NCBI GenBank assembly: GCA_017311185.1
Contig: JAESUZ010002871.1
Coordinates: 186,001-250,000, forward strand
Reading direction: 5' to 3'
Source of the DNA: Proteles cristata cristata
Taxonomy: Eukaryota > Chordata > Mammalia > Carnivora > Hyaenidae
Length of the DNA stretch: 64,000 bases
Shown: piece by piece, positions 1-11,929 of the stretch
Position numbering within the stretch: position 1 is the first letter of the stretch
How the letters are laid out: each line of letters opens with the position of its first letter
Notes under the pieces: generated by a model
What the model was told of the DNA's origin: nothing
The model's input: only the letters and a program-made list of their open reading frames with translations
Database searches by the model: none
Program-made: the position numbers and the translations under genes

Positions 1-963
1 ATAAAATATATGAGAGGATACACAAGAAAATAGTAACATTGTTGGCCTCCAGGAAGGGGACATCAGTAGCTAGAGGTCAAGAATGGAAGGGAAACTTCTC
101 ACTGAATTTCCTTCTGTAAGTTTTGTATATTAGATGATATGTACATAGTACCTATTTGAAGATAAATAAAATAAACACAGATGTAGATCTCTCAAAGTCT
201 AATAGTCTGCCCCTTTCGGTACAATAAGTGTTAAATTGCAGAACTTGATGTGCTCAGAAGCAAAGAAGTCAACATCCAGCTTCAGGAAGTGGGGCATCAT
301 GGGGCTGGACCGACCCATCAGCAAGTAGCTGGCTCTATTTGAGGATGGTTTTGGCTATGAGCCAAAGGTCTACATTTTCCATTCCTGCTTCCAGATGGGG
401 CTGGGCCAGGAAGTAGCCAGGTTGGGTAGCCCAGAAGAATGAGGGGTTCAGAGGCAGACTGGCAGTAGAGCCTACAGCTGTAGACTTGCATTAAAGGAGG
501 CAGACAGAGATAGGGAGTGAGAACCATACTCGTGATTCGGGCGTGGTCCTGAGTAAAGTAGAACCATATTCCTGATTGGGGCGGAGTTCCTGAGTATTAC
601 GTATGTTACTGTTTACAAAGTGTTCGTAAACACTACTTCCTCTGAGTGACACAACTGTCCTAGGAGGTGACAGGGATTTTGTCCTGTTTTACTGAAGAGG
701 AAGCTAAGTGTGGTGGCCATGAGGTATTCCTGTCAGCCACCTTTCCAGCTGCAGGGAGCAACTGACTGAGGGCCCTGCTGTGTTGTGAATCTACCTGCGT
801 GTTTGAGCTGAGGCCAGGCCACCCATGGGCGGCCCCTGCCAGTGACAGAGTACAGCAGGGGAAAGAAGACAGGCTCATTCTCTGGAGAAGACACCAGACT
901 TCTCTGGTGGCCCCAGTGCTCCCTGACAGCCTTGCTGGACTTTCTTCAGAAAACATCGTGAAC
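1..963. other. Intergenic DNA, no gene seen
   Basis: No exon, clear repeat family or RNA gene was recognised here. The only structure seen is an imperfect tandem duplication of about 36 bp (520-555 and 560-596). Short open frames on the minus strand have no recognisable domains and no splice-site context. Confidence 0.6.
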
Positions 964-1172
964 AGGGGCACCTAGGTGACTCAGTCAGTTAAGCGTCCAC
1001 CTTTGGCTCAGGTCATGATTCCCGGTTCATGAATTTGAGCCCCGTATTGGGCTCTGTGCCGTTAGCATTGAAGTGGCTTTGGATCCTCTGTCTCCCTCTC
1101 TCTCTGCCCCTCCCTCGCTTGCACTCTATCTTTCTCTCTTAAAAGTAAACATTAAGAAAGGAAAAAGAAAAC
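964..1172 (+). repeat. CAN-SINE
   Basis: Head GGGGCACCTAGGTGACTCAG, tRNA-like box, TC-rich tract and a decayed A-rich tail. The divergence suggests an older copy. Confidence 0.9.
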
Positions 1173-1349
1173 ACTGCGAAGTATTATGCTTCCACCCACC
1201 CTCCCTTCCTTCTCTCTCTACTTTGCTCGCAGTGAGGCCCATGTCAGGCTGATGGCTCTCTCAGCCTCTCCTGGTTCCCTCCCATTTTCTCTTAGAGGCG
1301 AGTTGAATACTGTTTGGGCATCAAACATAGATCTGGGCGATTCTAGCTG

Positions 1350-1398
1350 TGCTGCTTCTTTTTCTTTTTCGAGAGACAGAGCATGCATATGCATGAGA

Positions 1399-1441
<43 letters not shown>

Positions 1442-1562
1442 TAAGCAGGTTCCATGCTCAGTCTGGAGCCTGAAATGGGACTCGATCCCACACCCATGGG
1501 ATCATGACCTAAACTGAAATCAAGAGTTAGACACTTAACCAACTGAGCCACCTAGGCCCCTC
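1350..1562 (-). repeat. CAN-SINE with (TG)n(AG)n tract
   Basis: Reverse-orientation copy ending GAGCCACCTAGGCCCC. Its pyrimidine tract has expanded on the + strand into a (TG)n(AG)n microsatellite at about 1400-1437. Confidence 0.88.
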
Positions 1563-1805
1563 TAGACTGTGCTTCTAATCAATGCACTGTATCATCTTTC
1601 TTTTCATGAAATTCATTTCAACTTGAGTCATTAGATGGACACATCCTTTATGCCACCAACTTGCTGCATTTTTAATACTTCATTATTAAAAATATTTATG
1701 AATATGTGATTATGTCTGGCATATTACACAGGCATATAAGTTGAAGTTATTCTATCTTATTAAAAATGGAATTATGCTTTATTAAATTATGATCAATCAC
1801 TATTA

Positions 1806-1903
1806 TTTTTTTTTTAAGTAAGCTCCACACACATCCTGAGGTTTGAACTCACAACCCTGAGATCAAGAGTCACATGCTCCACCGACTGAGCCAGAAAGTA
1901 CCC
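1806..1903 (-). repeat. Short carnivore SINE (older type)
   Basis: About 100 bp with only the tRNA-like half, the AAGTAAGCTCCACAC-type joint and GACTGAGCCAG near the end. It lacks the long TC-rich tail of the felid-type copies. Confidence 0.75.
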
Positions 1904-1943
1904 CTGTGCTTTATTAAGTTATGTAAACTTACAAGATTTAGGG

Positions 1944-2158
1944 GTACCTGGGTGGCTCTGTTGGTTAAACGCCCAACTTCAGCTCAGGTCATAATCTCAT
2001 GGTTCATCAGTTTGAGCTCCGTGTCAGACTCTGTGCTGACAGCTTATAGCCTAGAGCCTGCTGCAGATTCTGTGTCTCTCTCCGTCTGCTCCTCCCCTAC
2101 CTGTGCTCTGTCTCTCTCTCTCTCTCTCTCTCAAAAATAAATAAACATTAAAAAAAAG
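1944..2158 (+). repeat. CAN-SINE
   Basis: Full-length: GGGGTACCTGGGTGGCTCTG head, (TC)n tract and an AAATAAATAAACATTAAAAAAA tail split over the end of the element. Confidence 0.93.
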
Positions 2159-2254
2159 ATTCAGTTTCACGAAGATTTCTGTTTAGTTTACAAGCACACT
2201 TTGAGGTTTCTTTTATTGTCCTTTTTTTTTTTTTAAGCGTTCACATATTCTTTT

Positions 2255-2348
2255 GTTTTTGAGTAAACTCTATGCCCAACGTGGAGCTCGAACTTATGAC
2301 CCCGAGATCAAGGATCGCATGGTCTTCCGACTGAGCCAGCCAAGTGCT
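2255..2348 (-). repeat. Short carnivore SINE (older type)
   Basis: Reverse copy of the short form, with GAGTAAACTCTATGCCCAAC and GACTGAGCCAGCCAAG recognisable. Confidence 0.75.
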
Positions 2349-4029
2349 ACATGTTGTTGTTCTTTGTTAATAATTTGCCCTCTACCATTCCCCATCTCCA
2401 CTTTCCATTGTCTTTATTAATATTCTGGGATTTGTAATTATGCTGGCCAATTTAGAGATTCTAGGAATGTACACGGGCCAGAAGAACTACCATTTGCAGG
2501 TAGAACTACCATTTGCAGGCCACCCTTACAGTTTGGCAGAGAATGTCATAAACCCACAAATGCTAGTCTAAGGAGGAAGCTGTTGAAATGGTGTCACCAG
2601 AAGAATGGGGACATTGTAAGCTGTGAGCACAACACCATATAACATGGGGTGAGAAGGAGGCACAGGAATCAGCAGGCTCTTGCTTCTAGGCTCTTCCTGG
2701 AACTGGCTGGCCATAATCTGGCAGTCCTTTGGCATGAGTTCCCAGGACTCCATAGGGAGTTCCTTCTGAATGGACAGAATGTTTTGTCAGAACATTTAGG
2801 GTTTGCTTCCTAAAGTGTGCTTGGCTGGGAAAGAGAGCAAGAACCTTTGGGGGGGTGGGGGACAACGTTCTACGTGTGGTTGGTCCTGAAGGGATGTATG
2901 GAAGAAGGGCTACAGTGTAAGGATGGCAGAGGGGATTTTGAGCAACTTGAATAAGCAGTCTTGTGGAAGCAACCCTCATAGGCAGCCAACCTGAGCACTA
3001 TAATGCTTCCCTCCTGCTCTTATATTCCTAGAGATAGGAAGTGTGGCTGCAGAACAGGAGAGCGCCAAAGCTAGGAAGGCCAGAGGCTAGAGCAACAGAA
3101 CTTGATTTGGTGAAGAAACGAAGAATGTCTTTAAGGAACTATGTATGTAACCAGACTGGTGATTAGCAGGAATCTATATCTTACATGTGCAAGTGCATGT
3201 TTGCACACATGTGCACACGTACATACACACAGAGGAACAATATTGCCTTGTCCTTTTACAACTGTCAGAATCTTCAGACATTAGCTGTGTTTGGGGCTCT
3301 TCAAGAATAGGGGTCATGAATTTCCCATTGGTTCCAAAGGTTGCATGGCGGGGCCTCCTTGAATACAGTGTATTATTCTTTTGGGCGTCATGGAAAAATG
3401 TGTTCTTAGCTCCCGGGCAATGTGCTCTGTGCTAAATGATTTGCATGTCCAGGAGCACAGAAGTTCCCCATCTCATTTCTAACATCTTTCGTCCACACAT
3501 TTCGAGAACTCTACGTAACATTCTAGTTTTAACACATACCTTTGACTAACCATGAGGTCTCTTGTTGCCAACAGTCAATACTAGATTGGACCCCTACGGC
3601 CATTAGCTATTTCCTGAGAGGGAATCAATTATAACAAAAATGGAGGATGAGGGCTATTGGTGGTGGTGGTAGTGGTGGCTGCTGGGAGGTAGGGGTTGGG
3701 AAGGGGGCACGGCAGGTATGGGCAAGGACCTGAAAGGAAATTGCTCATCCTGACAGGGAAAAGATAGTGTGTGCAGATCCAAGAGAAAGAGTCATAGGAA
3801 AAGGAAGCCTAGAGGGCTTCCATCTTCCCCAAGATTTATGTCTGCCTAATTTCCTATGTATTCAGAGGATTGGTAAAGAACTGCCAAGTCTTCTCAGGGA
3901 CTCCACAGCTGCTTGAAGATTGTATTAGGGATTCTCAAAGGTGGGCAGGACTTCAAAAGAAAGTCTGTGTGGGGCTAATGATGGAAATTTGTGATCCCTT
4001 TGTAAGAGTTATGCATGCTGCTTTTTGTG
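2349..4029. other. Intergenic DNA, no gene seen
   Basis: Unique-looking DNA. A perfect tandem duplication of about 19 bp lies at 2484-2521, and a G-rich (GGT)n-like patch lies near 3655-3690. No coding or RNA feature could be supported. Confidence 0.55.
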
Positions 4030-4290
4030 TATTAACTTTGTATTCTGCAATAATCTTTTCTATGATCACTTATTAGTTCCAGGAATTCTTTTTTCGATTC
4101 CTTTGGGTTTTCTACACAGGTTATCATGTCATCTGTAAACAAAAATAATTTCATTTCTTCCTTTCCAAACTGTATACTTTTTATTTCCTTTTCTTGTCTT
4201 ATTGTATCAACTAGCATTTTCAGTACAATGTTAGAAAAGAATGGTGAGAAGGGACATCCTTCCCTGTTTCTGACCATTGTAGGGAAGCTT
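4030..4290 (-). repeat. L1 ORF2 reverse-transcriptase fragment
   Basis: The minus strand at 4277-4032 keeps an open stretch with the L1 ORF2 signature around the catalytic box. It reads SPFFSNIVLKML, then IKSIQFGKEEMKLFLF, then TDDMI (the FADD-type motif with A changed to T), then ENPKESKKEFLELI. It is a short piece with no start and no flanking domains, so it is dead transposon sequence rather than a gene. Confidence 0.85.
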
Positions 4291-5207
4291 CGAGTTGCTC
4301 ACGTTATGATGCTTTTTGTTTTTAAATTTTCTGTTATGCTTACCAAAGCAGAAATACAGGCTCATTAAACATTTTTGTATGTTTCAAGAAATATATAATA
4401 TGAAAAGTGGGAGTTTTTTCAGTCCCTAACCACTTATCCCAAGTTGCCTTTGCCAGTTATTTGGTATGTCTCTCAAGAGATACTTTGTGATTTTGAAGCA
4501 GATTGTGTATGTCTTAGCACATGATATCTCTGACCCCCCAAAAAATCGTGCCACAAACTGAGATTCCTTGGTAGTTTGGGGTAGAAGTATCAAGCTGTGT
4601 GTATGTTTGAGTTTAAAAATAGAGACAGACAGAATAAATGTGATAAAATCGCCCCTACTCTTTTTCTGGGAAATGCTCTTCAGTTCTTGATTTTTATCTT
4701 TCGTGGGAAATTGCGTTACGAATTAGGTAGCTAGATAATATATTTAACATGGATATGTTAAAATTTCCTTCAGTTACAGAATGCCCTAATAAGAATTACC
4801 TATAAACAAACAAACAAAGTAACTGGTTATGAGTTATGACCCACATATGTGATCACCTGTTGGACAGCTGTCCAGAACATGGTGGCTTATGTATGGCTTC
4901 TGCCCAAGGATCCTTGAAGTTCTTATGAACCCATGAAGGGAAGAAGTCATGTCTTAGATGCCTAGCAAAGATACCCTGGAGGAGAGACTTAAGGAGAATT
5001 CTTAAGGAAATGATTGGTTGGAAGACCTCCTGGAAGTGAAACCTTGTACCTTTGAGGATGTGCCACCACTGATCAATTCCAGAGATTGGTGGTGCCAGCT
5101 GTTTGGGGGCGTGTGTTGCTTGGGGAAGGCAAGTGCAGAGGCCCAGAAGGGGTCTAGGAATGGATCCTGTGGTACTGTTGCTGCCTCTGCTCAGTATATG
5201 CCCCCAT
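4291..5207. other. Intergenic DNA, no gene seen
   Basis: No recognisable exon or repeat family. A frame of about 140 residues across 4853-5272 on the minus strand runs into an L1 and has no family resemblance. Confidence 0.5.
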
Positions 5208-5219
5208 ACCCAACTTTTT

Positions 5220-5862
5220 TTTCTTTTATAGTTTATTGTCAAGTTGATTTCCATACAACACTCGGTGCTCATCCCAACAAGTGCCCTCCTCCATGCCCAT
5301 CACCCCCTTCCCTTCTCCCCTGCCCCCATCAGCCTTCAGTTTCTTCTCAGTATCCAAAAGTCTCTCATGGTTTGCCTCCCTCCCTCTTCCCAGCTATTTT
5401 TTCCCTTCCCCTCCCCCATGGTCCTCTGTTAAGTTTCTCCTGTTCCACTTATGAATGAAAACATATAGTATCTGTCCTTCTCTGCCTGACTTATTTTGCT
5501 CAGCATAACACCCTCATGTTCCATCCACATTGCTACCAATGGCCAGATTTCATTCCTTCTCATTGCCATGTAATATTCCATGGTATAGATAAACCACATC
5601 TTTTTGATTCATTCGTCTGTTGATGGACACTTAGGCTCTTTCCATGATTTGGCTATTGTGGAGAGTGCTGCTATGAACATTGGGGTACATGTGCCCCTGT
5701 GCATCAGCACTTCTGTATCCCTTGGGTAGATTCCTAGCAGTGCTATTGCTGGGTCCTAGGGGAGTTCTATTGTTAGTTTCCTGAGGAACCTCCACACTGT
5801 TTTCCAGAGGGGCTGCACCAGTTTACATTCCCACCAACAGTGTAGGAGGGTGCCCATCCCAC
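5220..5862 (-). repeat. 5'-truncated L1 (3' end)
   Basis: Reverse-orientation 3' end of an L1. It begins with a T-rich stretch (the element's poly(A)) and contains landmarks such as TTGCTCAGCATAACACC and TGTTGATGGACACTTAGG. The flanks carry matching ACCCAACTTTTT at about 5208-5219 and 5863-5874, consistent with a target-site duplication from a truncated insertion. Confidence 0.85.
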
Positions 5863-6145
5863 ACCCAACTTTTTCAGAACATTTGATAGAGTATGTCTTG
5901 GCTCATGAAATAGATTTGCAATTTTGAGATTCCTAAATGGCCATCTCCAAGTGGCTATAGGAATTCCTGACTCCAGTACATGTGTAAAGTTCCCAGTTGG
6001 GTTTTCTAGAACAGGTAAACTGTATCCCATTACTGGCTTTCTGTAATCAAGTTGCTAGATAGAATTTAGCAATCAGTGGCTCCTGTGACTAGTCCTGTGT
6101 TTAGCTTTTGAGCAATAAGTACAAGCTTATGAAAATCTTCATTAA

Positions 6146-6335
6146 GGGGCACCTGGGTGGCTCAGTCATCAAGTAGCTGACTCTTGATTTCAGCTCAGGG
6201 CATGATCTCAGGGTTTGTGAGATAGAGGCCTGCATCAGGCTCTGTGCTCACAGTGCGGGATCCTCTCTCTCTCTCTGTCTCTCTCTTCCTCTCTCTGCCC
6301 CTCCCCCCCTCAAAATAATAAACTTTAAAAATTGT
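6146..6335 (+). repeat. CAN-SINE
   Basis: GGGGCACCTGGGTGGCTCAG head and a TC-rich tract, with a short AATAATAAACTTT tail. Confidence 0.92.
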
Positions 6336-6528
6336 CATTAAAAAACCCTTAAAAAAACAAAAAACCTTTTTATTCTGTCACAAATGATATAGTTTATTTG
6401 TTTATTGCAATATAGTTCATTTTAGAGAATAGAGATAAACAACATGAAAAAATGAACTGTAATCCTCCTACCCAGTGATAACTATAATTAACATTTTTGT
6501 AGATTTCCTTCTAAAATTCCCATACTTT

Positions 6529-6757
6529 GGGGTGCCTGGCTGGTGCAGCTGGTTAAGCATCTGATCTTGATTTTGGCTCAGGTCATGATCTCACGGTTCA
6601 TGGATTTGAGCTTCACGTTGGGCTTTGAGCTCACAGCATGGAGCCTGCTTAGGATTTTCTGTCTCCCTCTCTCTCTGCCCCTCCCCTGTTCATGCTCTCT
6701 TTCTCCTTCTCTCTCTCTGTCTCTCTCTGAAAATAAATAAATAAACATTAAAAAGAA
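6529..6757 (+). repeat. CAN-SINE
   Basis: GGGGTGCCTGGCTGGTGCAG head, long TC tract and AAATAAATAAATAAACATT tail. Confidence 0.92.
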
Positions 6758-7129
6758 ATACATAAAACTTAAAAAAATGAAATTGCCATACTTTAATAAG
6801 CTTTTGATAAATAGATATTTTATAGTTATATGAGAATGTTTTTCTTCTTCCTTTTATTTCAACTTAGGGATAGCTATGATGTTCCTTTCTTTTTTCTCCA
6901 AAATTGCGATATTATTTTTATTTTTCAAAAACGGTTGACCATGAATTCTTTTTATTCATCTTAATGACAACGTTGGGGGATTTAAATACCATATCTGTAT
7001 CTTTATTTTCTGGGTAAAGACACTGGAAGCAGTGATGTTTCTTTATGAAAGTATGAAAATCATGGATCAACTACAGGTTGAGAAGCAAATAAAAAATCAG
7101 TCTGCTTTGGTTATTTAAACACACATTCT

Positions 7130-7349
7130 GGGGTGCCTGGATGGCTCAGTCAATTAAGCATCCAACTTTGGCTCAGGTCAGTTCTCAGGGTTCGTGGGTT
7201 CGAGCCCCACATCAGGCTCTGTGCTGACAGCTCAGAGCCTGGAGCCTGTTTCAGATTCTGTGTCTCCCTCTCTCTTTGCCCCTCCCCTGCTCATGCTCTG
7301 TCTCTCTCTGTCTCAAAAACAAATAAACTATAAAAAATAAAAAAAAAAA
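7130..7349 (+). repeat. CAN-SINE with target-site duplication
   Basis: Full-length copy bounded by ACACATTCTG on both sides (7121-7130 and about 7350-7359). Confidence 0.94.
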
Positions 7350-7673
7350 CACATTCTGTTCAAATAGCATTCTTTTTTACATACGTCTTTGAGGAGGGTT
7401 ATGTTTAAAAAAGGCTTTAGATCCATAGACTGGAGTCTTTGGACCTTGGTTAGCATTGCTTTAGTTTGAACCTAAAAGAGGCAATAATATTTCTGCCCTC
7501 TAAATTCAAGCTGGGTTGTTTCTGTATTCCTGTCTTCAGTGTTTATAAGTCTTTGGTCTTCAGAGAGACTTATTCAACTAAAGAGTCACGTTACTCAGAC
7601 TGGAGTCATGTAGGCCACTGGGTAAACAGCCAACCTGGACACACAACTGTAGAGTATTTAAATGTTCACGATA

Positions 7674-7902
7674 GGGGCGCCTGGGTGGCTTAGTCAGTTA
7701 AGCGTCCGACTTTCGCTCAGGTCATGATCTCACGGTTCGTGGGTTCGAGCCCCGCGTCGGGCTCTGTGCTGACTGCCAGCTCAGAGCCTGGAGCCTGTTT
7801 CAGTCTGTGACTCCCTCTCTCTCTGACCCTCCCCTGCTCACGCTGTCTCTCTCTCTCCTAGAAATAAATAAAAAAACATTTAAAAAAAATAAAAAAAAAA
7901 CC
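7674..7902 (+). repeat. CAN-SINE, young subfamily
   Basis: It carries the young-subfamily markers GGCTTAGTCAGTTAAGCG, CGACTTTCGCTCAGG, CTGACTGCCAGCTC and CTCCTAGAAATAAATAA. It is close to the other copies of this form in the window. Confidence 0.94.
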
Positions 7903-9558
7903 ACTAGCGTGTGTTATATGTATGATATTCAACTGATTCAGCTGCATATTACCTCAGTACATATGGATTTAATTATTTGCATTTTCAGGATTACATCTTT
8001 CAACCTGTAAAACTAGCCTCAAGCCCCTTAATGTGGAATGGGGGGTAGGGAGGAGAAGTGTCTTTGAGTCTGTATCCCATTACCGTGCTGTTAGTTTTAT
8101 CTAATCAGAGTAAACGGTGGACAGGAGGTATAGTGACTAGCTGATCTATATCTCAGTTTCAGAAGAATGTTTTTTCCTTTCTCCTGGGACAGTAGACTAG
8201 AGTGGTTTTAGTTTGTGAAAGCCAAATGTGAACACTTTTATAGCATTGGAAGAGTGACATTGCTGTCATAGATGCCGTTCTTGCAGGCATAACTTGGTTA
8301 CAGGACTATTTTTATTTATTTATTTTTAAATTTCAGTGTTCTAACATTTGAAGATTCTCAAAGACAGATTGGTTTTGCTTTGTTTGTTTTTAAAGCTCTG
8401 TTACAATGACATCAGGATTACTGAATCCAGGATGGTCTTAAATTTTAGAAGATCAACTGTGAATTCTTGATGAATTTCATAGCATTCACAGTAGTGTGCT
8501 ACCGCACATCTGCTGAAATTTGGAGATCATGTTATACCCCATTGTCTTTACTTACTGAAGCTTTTTGGGGTTTTCTGCAATAAAATATTAAATCGGATGC
8601 AGAACTTGAATTAATTGGCTGGGATAAAAAGTATGACTCACCCTCGGATGACACAAATTGAACCTGACCTTGGAGGTTTCATTCTACACCTCAGAGAGTA
8701 CAGCAGTCCTGGAAATGGCACTGGCATTCATAAAGTCCTGTTTCCCCTAACTTCCTCAGTTGTTTGTTGAGTCATGAAGGACCATTAATATTGCCTCTGT
8801 CAGAAGCCAGCCTAGGAATTGAATCTTTGCCCAATCACGTTCCAGAGCTAGGCTGTAGAATGACAGGGTACATAAGAGCAAGTCACTCCTGAAACATTTG
8901 CCTTAGTCATCTTTCCAAAATTAACATACTTAAACAAAACCAAAAACCAGATCACTCCTCTCCTGCCCCTGCTTCCCACCTTGCTCTTGACCAATAGGAG
9001 GACCCGCAGAAGTGAAAGGACCAGGTATCTTCACAAAGATGAAGCCAGGCCACAACGACAGGTTCCCAAGGGTGCTGACCACAGCTTTTGCCTCCAACAC
9101 AACTGCTGAAGCAGCCACCTGAGGAGAAGGCGCTTGACTGGGGATCTGTGCCCTGGCCCATTTTCATGCACACAGAAGCACAGAGAGACCCACTGAGTTA
9201 GATAAGCAGTAGGGTTTCTTCCTGCTGCAAAATTCTGTGCTTGTCATTTGGGCTTTGTGGCCCCAAATTAAAATGACCTGATTATATAATTCTTAATTTC
9301 CGAGAAAGAGCCAACAAGAAATAAACATGGTAACCACAGGCCTAGTGTCCTTTGGTAACTGACCAAGCCTGGGGATTGACACATCGGTAGCATATGGGAG
9401 ATGGTGCATGCATGTTGCATGTGTGTTTGGGGTAAGTGTTCTTAACTTCACATAACCTTCCCTATCTACCAAAAACAGTTCCTTTCTGGTCGCCTCAGGA
9501 AATGACCTTCACCTTTGTTTGTTTCTCTCTTTCTTACTTACTAGTTCATTCCCTCTTG
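7903..9558. other. Intergenic DNA, no gene seen
   Basis: Mostly unique-looking, AT-rich DNA. No splice-supported exon, RNA gene or recognisable repeat family was found. Confidence 0.5.
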
Positions 9559-9559
9559 C

Positions 9560-9777
9560 TCTTTATTTTTTAAATTTTTATTATTTTTTAGAGACAGAAA
9601 AAGAGAGCCAGTGTGTGACTAGGGAAGGGGCAGAGGGAGAGGGAGAGAGGATCTTAAGCAGGCTCCACCCCCCCAGTGCAGAGCCCCGATGTGGAGCTTG
9701 AGCTCATGATCCTGAGATCATGACCTGAGTTGAAAGCATGGCTCAGTCACTTGACTGACTGAGCCACCCAGATGCCG
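9560..9777 (-). repeat. CAN-SINE
   Basis: Reverse copy ending GAGCCACCCAGATGCC, with an AG-rich tract at 9590-9650. Confidence 0.9.
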
Positions 9778-9841
9778 CATCTTGCTCTTTCTTTCAATAT
9801 TCATTCAACAAACATTTGCTGGTGACTTTCAGACATTTCTT

Positions 9842-10010
9842 CTTCAGAGATGGCATGACATAGCTGAAGGGAACTTGACTTTGAAAGAAGCAGACAGGAC
9901 CTGAGACCCAACTCCATCACTTACAAACCTGATAAGCTTGGACAAGTGACTTCGAATCAGAACATAGAATGGGAGTAGCGTATCCTTCCTACTCCAGGAG
10001 AATGTATATT
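9842..10010 (+). repeat. MIR-like ancient SINE
   Basis: MIR core landmarks: GACCTGAGACCCAACTCC, CATCACTTACAAACCTG and GACAAGTGACTTCG. Diverged, as expected for this family. Confidence 0.65.
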
Positions 10011-10562
10011 TTGTAAATTGTTTAAAAAAATGAAAAGATTTTTATTAGTTTGTAGATGCCCCTATGGAAGGGGGCCTAATAAACTTGTGTTTAGCACTTT
10101 CGTTTGAATTCATCTCCGAAGTACATTTGACTTTTTGTTGTTGTTGACAGCATAGGCTTGTCAGGACTGGGTTGTGTTGGAGAGGATACCTCAGTAGAGA
10201 GACTCAAAGCAGACAAAGAACATTAAACTAACTTGGGAAAGGGGGCCTCTTTAAGGAGAGAAAATGGGCTGAATGAATAAGTGAGCGGCCCTCAGAAAAT
10301 ACTTTGCCTGCCTTAATTTTGCCTGGTCAAGACCTGATTGTAATGACCTTGATACCCAGTGGACTGTGACCTCCAGGTGGAGCTGCTTAGGTTACTCAGG
10401 ACAAAGGTCACTCATTTTGCAAATTGTTATTCTCTAGGAATCCCCAAATCACAAGTTCTTGGGTTATTAGGCTTTGAGGTTAGGATTTGGTTCTCTCTCT
10501 AGCATTGGGGTTGGCCAATAAGCTTGAATTAGAGGTTTGTTTTTTTTTAAGCTTAATTACTT

Positions 10563-10581
10563 ACTAAATTTTTTAAAATAT

Positions 10582-10628
<47 letters not shown>

Positions 10629-10631
10629 TTT

Positions 10632-10662
<31 letters not shown>

Positions 10663-10818
10663 TGAGCAGGGGAAGAGCAGAGAGAGGGATGCACAGAATC
10701 CGAAGCAGCTCCAGGCTCTGTCAACACAGAGCCTGTCATGGAACTCAAACTCATGAACTAAGAGATCATGATCTGAGCCAGAGTTGGACACTTAACTGAC
10801 TGAGCCACTCAGGTGCCC
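10563..10818 (-). repeat. CAN-SINE with expanded (TTTA)n tail
   Basis: A reverse-strand SINE whose AAATAAATAAA tail has grown into a (TTTA)n microsatellite of roughly 16 units at 10573-10632. The body ends GAGCCACTCAGGTGCCCC. Confidence 0.93.
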
Positions 10819-11017
10819 CTTAATTATTTATTTATTTTTAGAGACAGACAGAAAATGAGTAGGGGAGAGATAGAAAGAGATGGAGAGTGAGGATCCCAAG
10901 TAGGCTCTGTGCTGTCCATGCAGATCCTGACGTGGGGCTGCAGCTCACATACCATGGGATCATGACCTGAACTAAAATCAAGAGTAGGATGCTTAACTGA
11001 GCTACTGAGACACCCCA
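10819..11017 (-). repeat. CAN-SINE
   Basis: A second reverse copy abutting the previous one. It has a TTATTTATTTATTTTTAGAG tail and a degraded CTACTGAGACACCCC end. Confidence 0.88.
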
Positions 11018-11049
11018 AATTCAAATTTAAATTAATAAAAAAGTTGACT

Positions 11050-11106
11050 CTTTTTTTAAAAATGTTTATTTTTGAGAGAGAGATAGACTGTGAGCACCCA
11101 GATGCC
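11050..11106 (-). repeat. CAN-SINE remnant with internal deletion
   Basis: Only the tail (AATGTTTATTTTTGAGAG) and the last bases (CACCCAGATGCC) remain; the middle of the element is missing. Confidence 0.7.
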
Positions 11107-11157
11107 TAAAGGGCAATTTTTTTTTATATCAAAATGACTCAACGAAACAGACCTCCT

Positions 11158-11378
11158 GGGGTGCCTAGGTGGCTCAGTTGGTTAAGTGTCTGACTTCAGC
11201 TCAGGTCAGGACCTCAAGACTTGTGAGTTCAAGCCCCGCTAGGGCTCTGTGCTGACAGCTCGGAGCCTAGCGCTTGCTTCACATTCTGTGTCTCCTCTTT
11301 CTCTGGCCCTCCCCAACTCACGGTGTCTTTCTGTGTCAAAACTAAATAAACATTAAAAAATAAATAAAAAAAGAAAAA
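11158..11378 (+). repeat. CAN-SINE
   Basis: GGGGTGCCTAGGTGGCTCAG head and an AAATAAACATTAAAAAATAA tail. Confidence 0.93.
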
Positions 11379-11514
11379 GACCTTTTGAGTGACATTTTTG
11401 TATACTTTGTGGGAAGGCCATGGAGTCAGGCTTCTCAGGTTCTGGTTTCACCTCTGCCTGCTGTGGTGCCTTAGGCAAATCACTCAGGAAAGTCTGGTTT
11501 GAATGCAGTATTTC

Positions 11515-11685
11515 TTAAAGTGTAGTTCTTGGGTTACCTGCATCAGAATGTCCTGGGCTACTTCTTAGACATTTCTAGATTATTTCTTAAGTCTGGTGAA
11601 AAAGAATCTCTGGGGATGAGGTCCCAGAATTGGTATTTTTAACAAGTGCCCTAGGCCAGTGTCATGCACACAGGGAGTCACTGGC
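11515..11685 (+). repeat. MER5-like DNA transposon remnant
   Basis: It resembles the hAT-Charlie MER5 non-autonomous element: a CATCAGAATGTCCTGGG-like region, TCTCTGGGGATGAGGTCC and AATTGGTATTTTTAACAAG. The family call is from memory. Confidence 0.6.
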
Positions 11686-11771
11686 TAGGACCATCACTAG
11701 GATCTCTTCCTCCTTCTCATCACCTAGATTTTACATAGCTCTATTTTCTGTGAATAAAATGAAATTAAAAG

Positions 11772-11890
11772 GAGAATGGCCATGACATAGGCTAATAACC
11801 TACTATTTGCCTGGTGCTGTGTTTGGGTACTTCTACCCATCATCTTATTTTTCTGCACAATAATCCTTTGAGGTAGGCGTTACTGTTATT
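11772..11890 (-). repeat. MIR-like ancient SINE
   Basis: Reverse MIR landmarks: CTATTTGCCTGGTGCTGTG and AATCCTTTGAGGTAGGCG. Confidence 0.6.
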
Positions 11891-11929
11891 ACCAAAGTAT
11901 GCATGGGTTCTGAGTTGAAACTTTGTACA

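Noticed and set aside
7674..7750. tRNA-like sequence with box A and box B (GGTTCGTGGGTTCGAGCCCC)
   Set aside because: It is the tRNA-derived head of a SINE, repeated dozens of times in the window, followed by SINE body and tail. It is not a tRNA gene.
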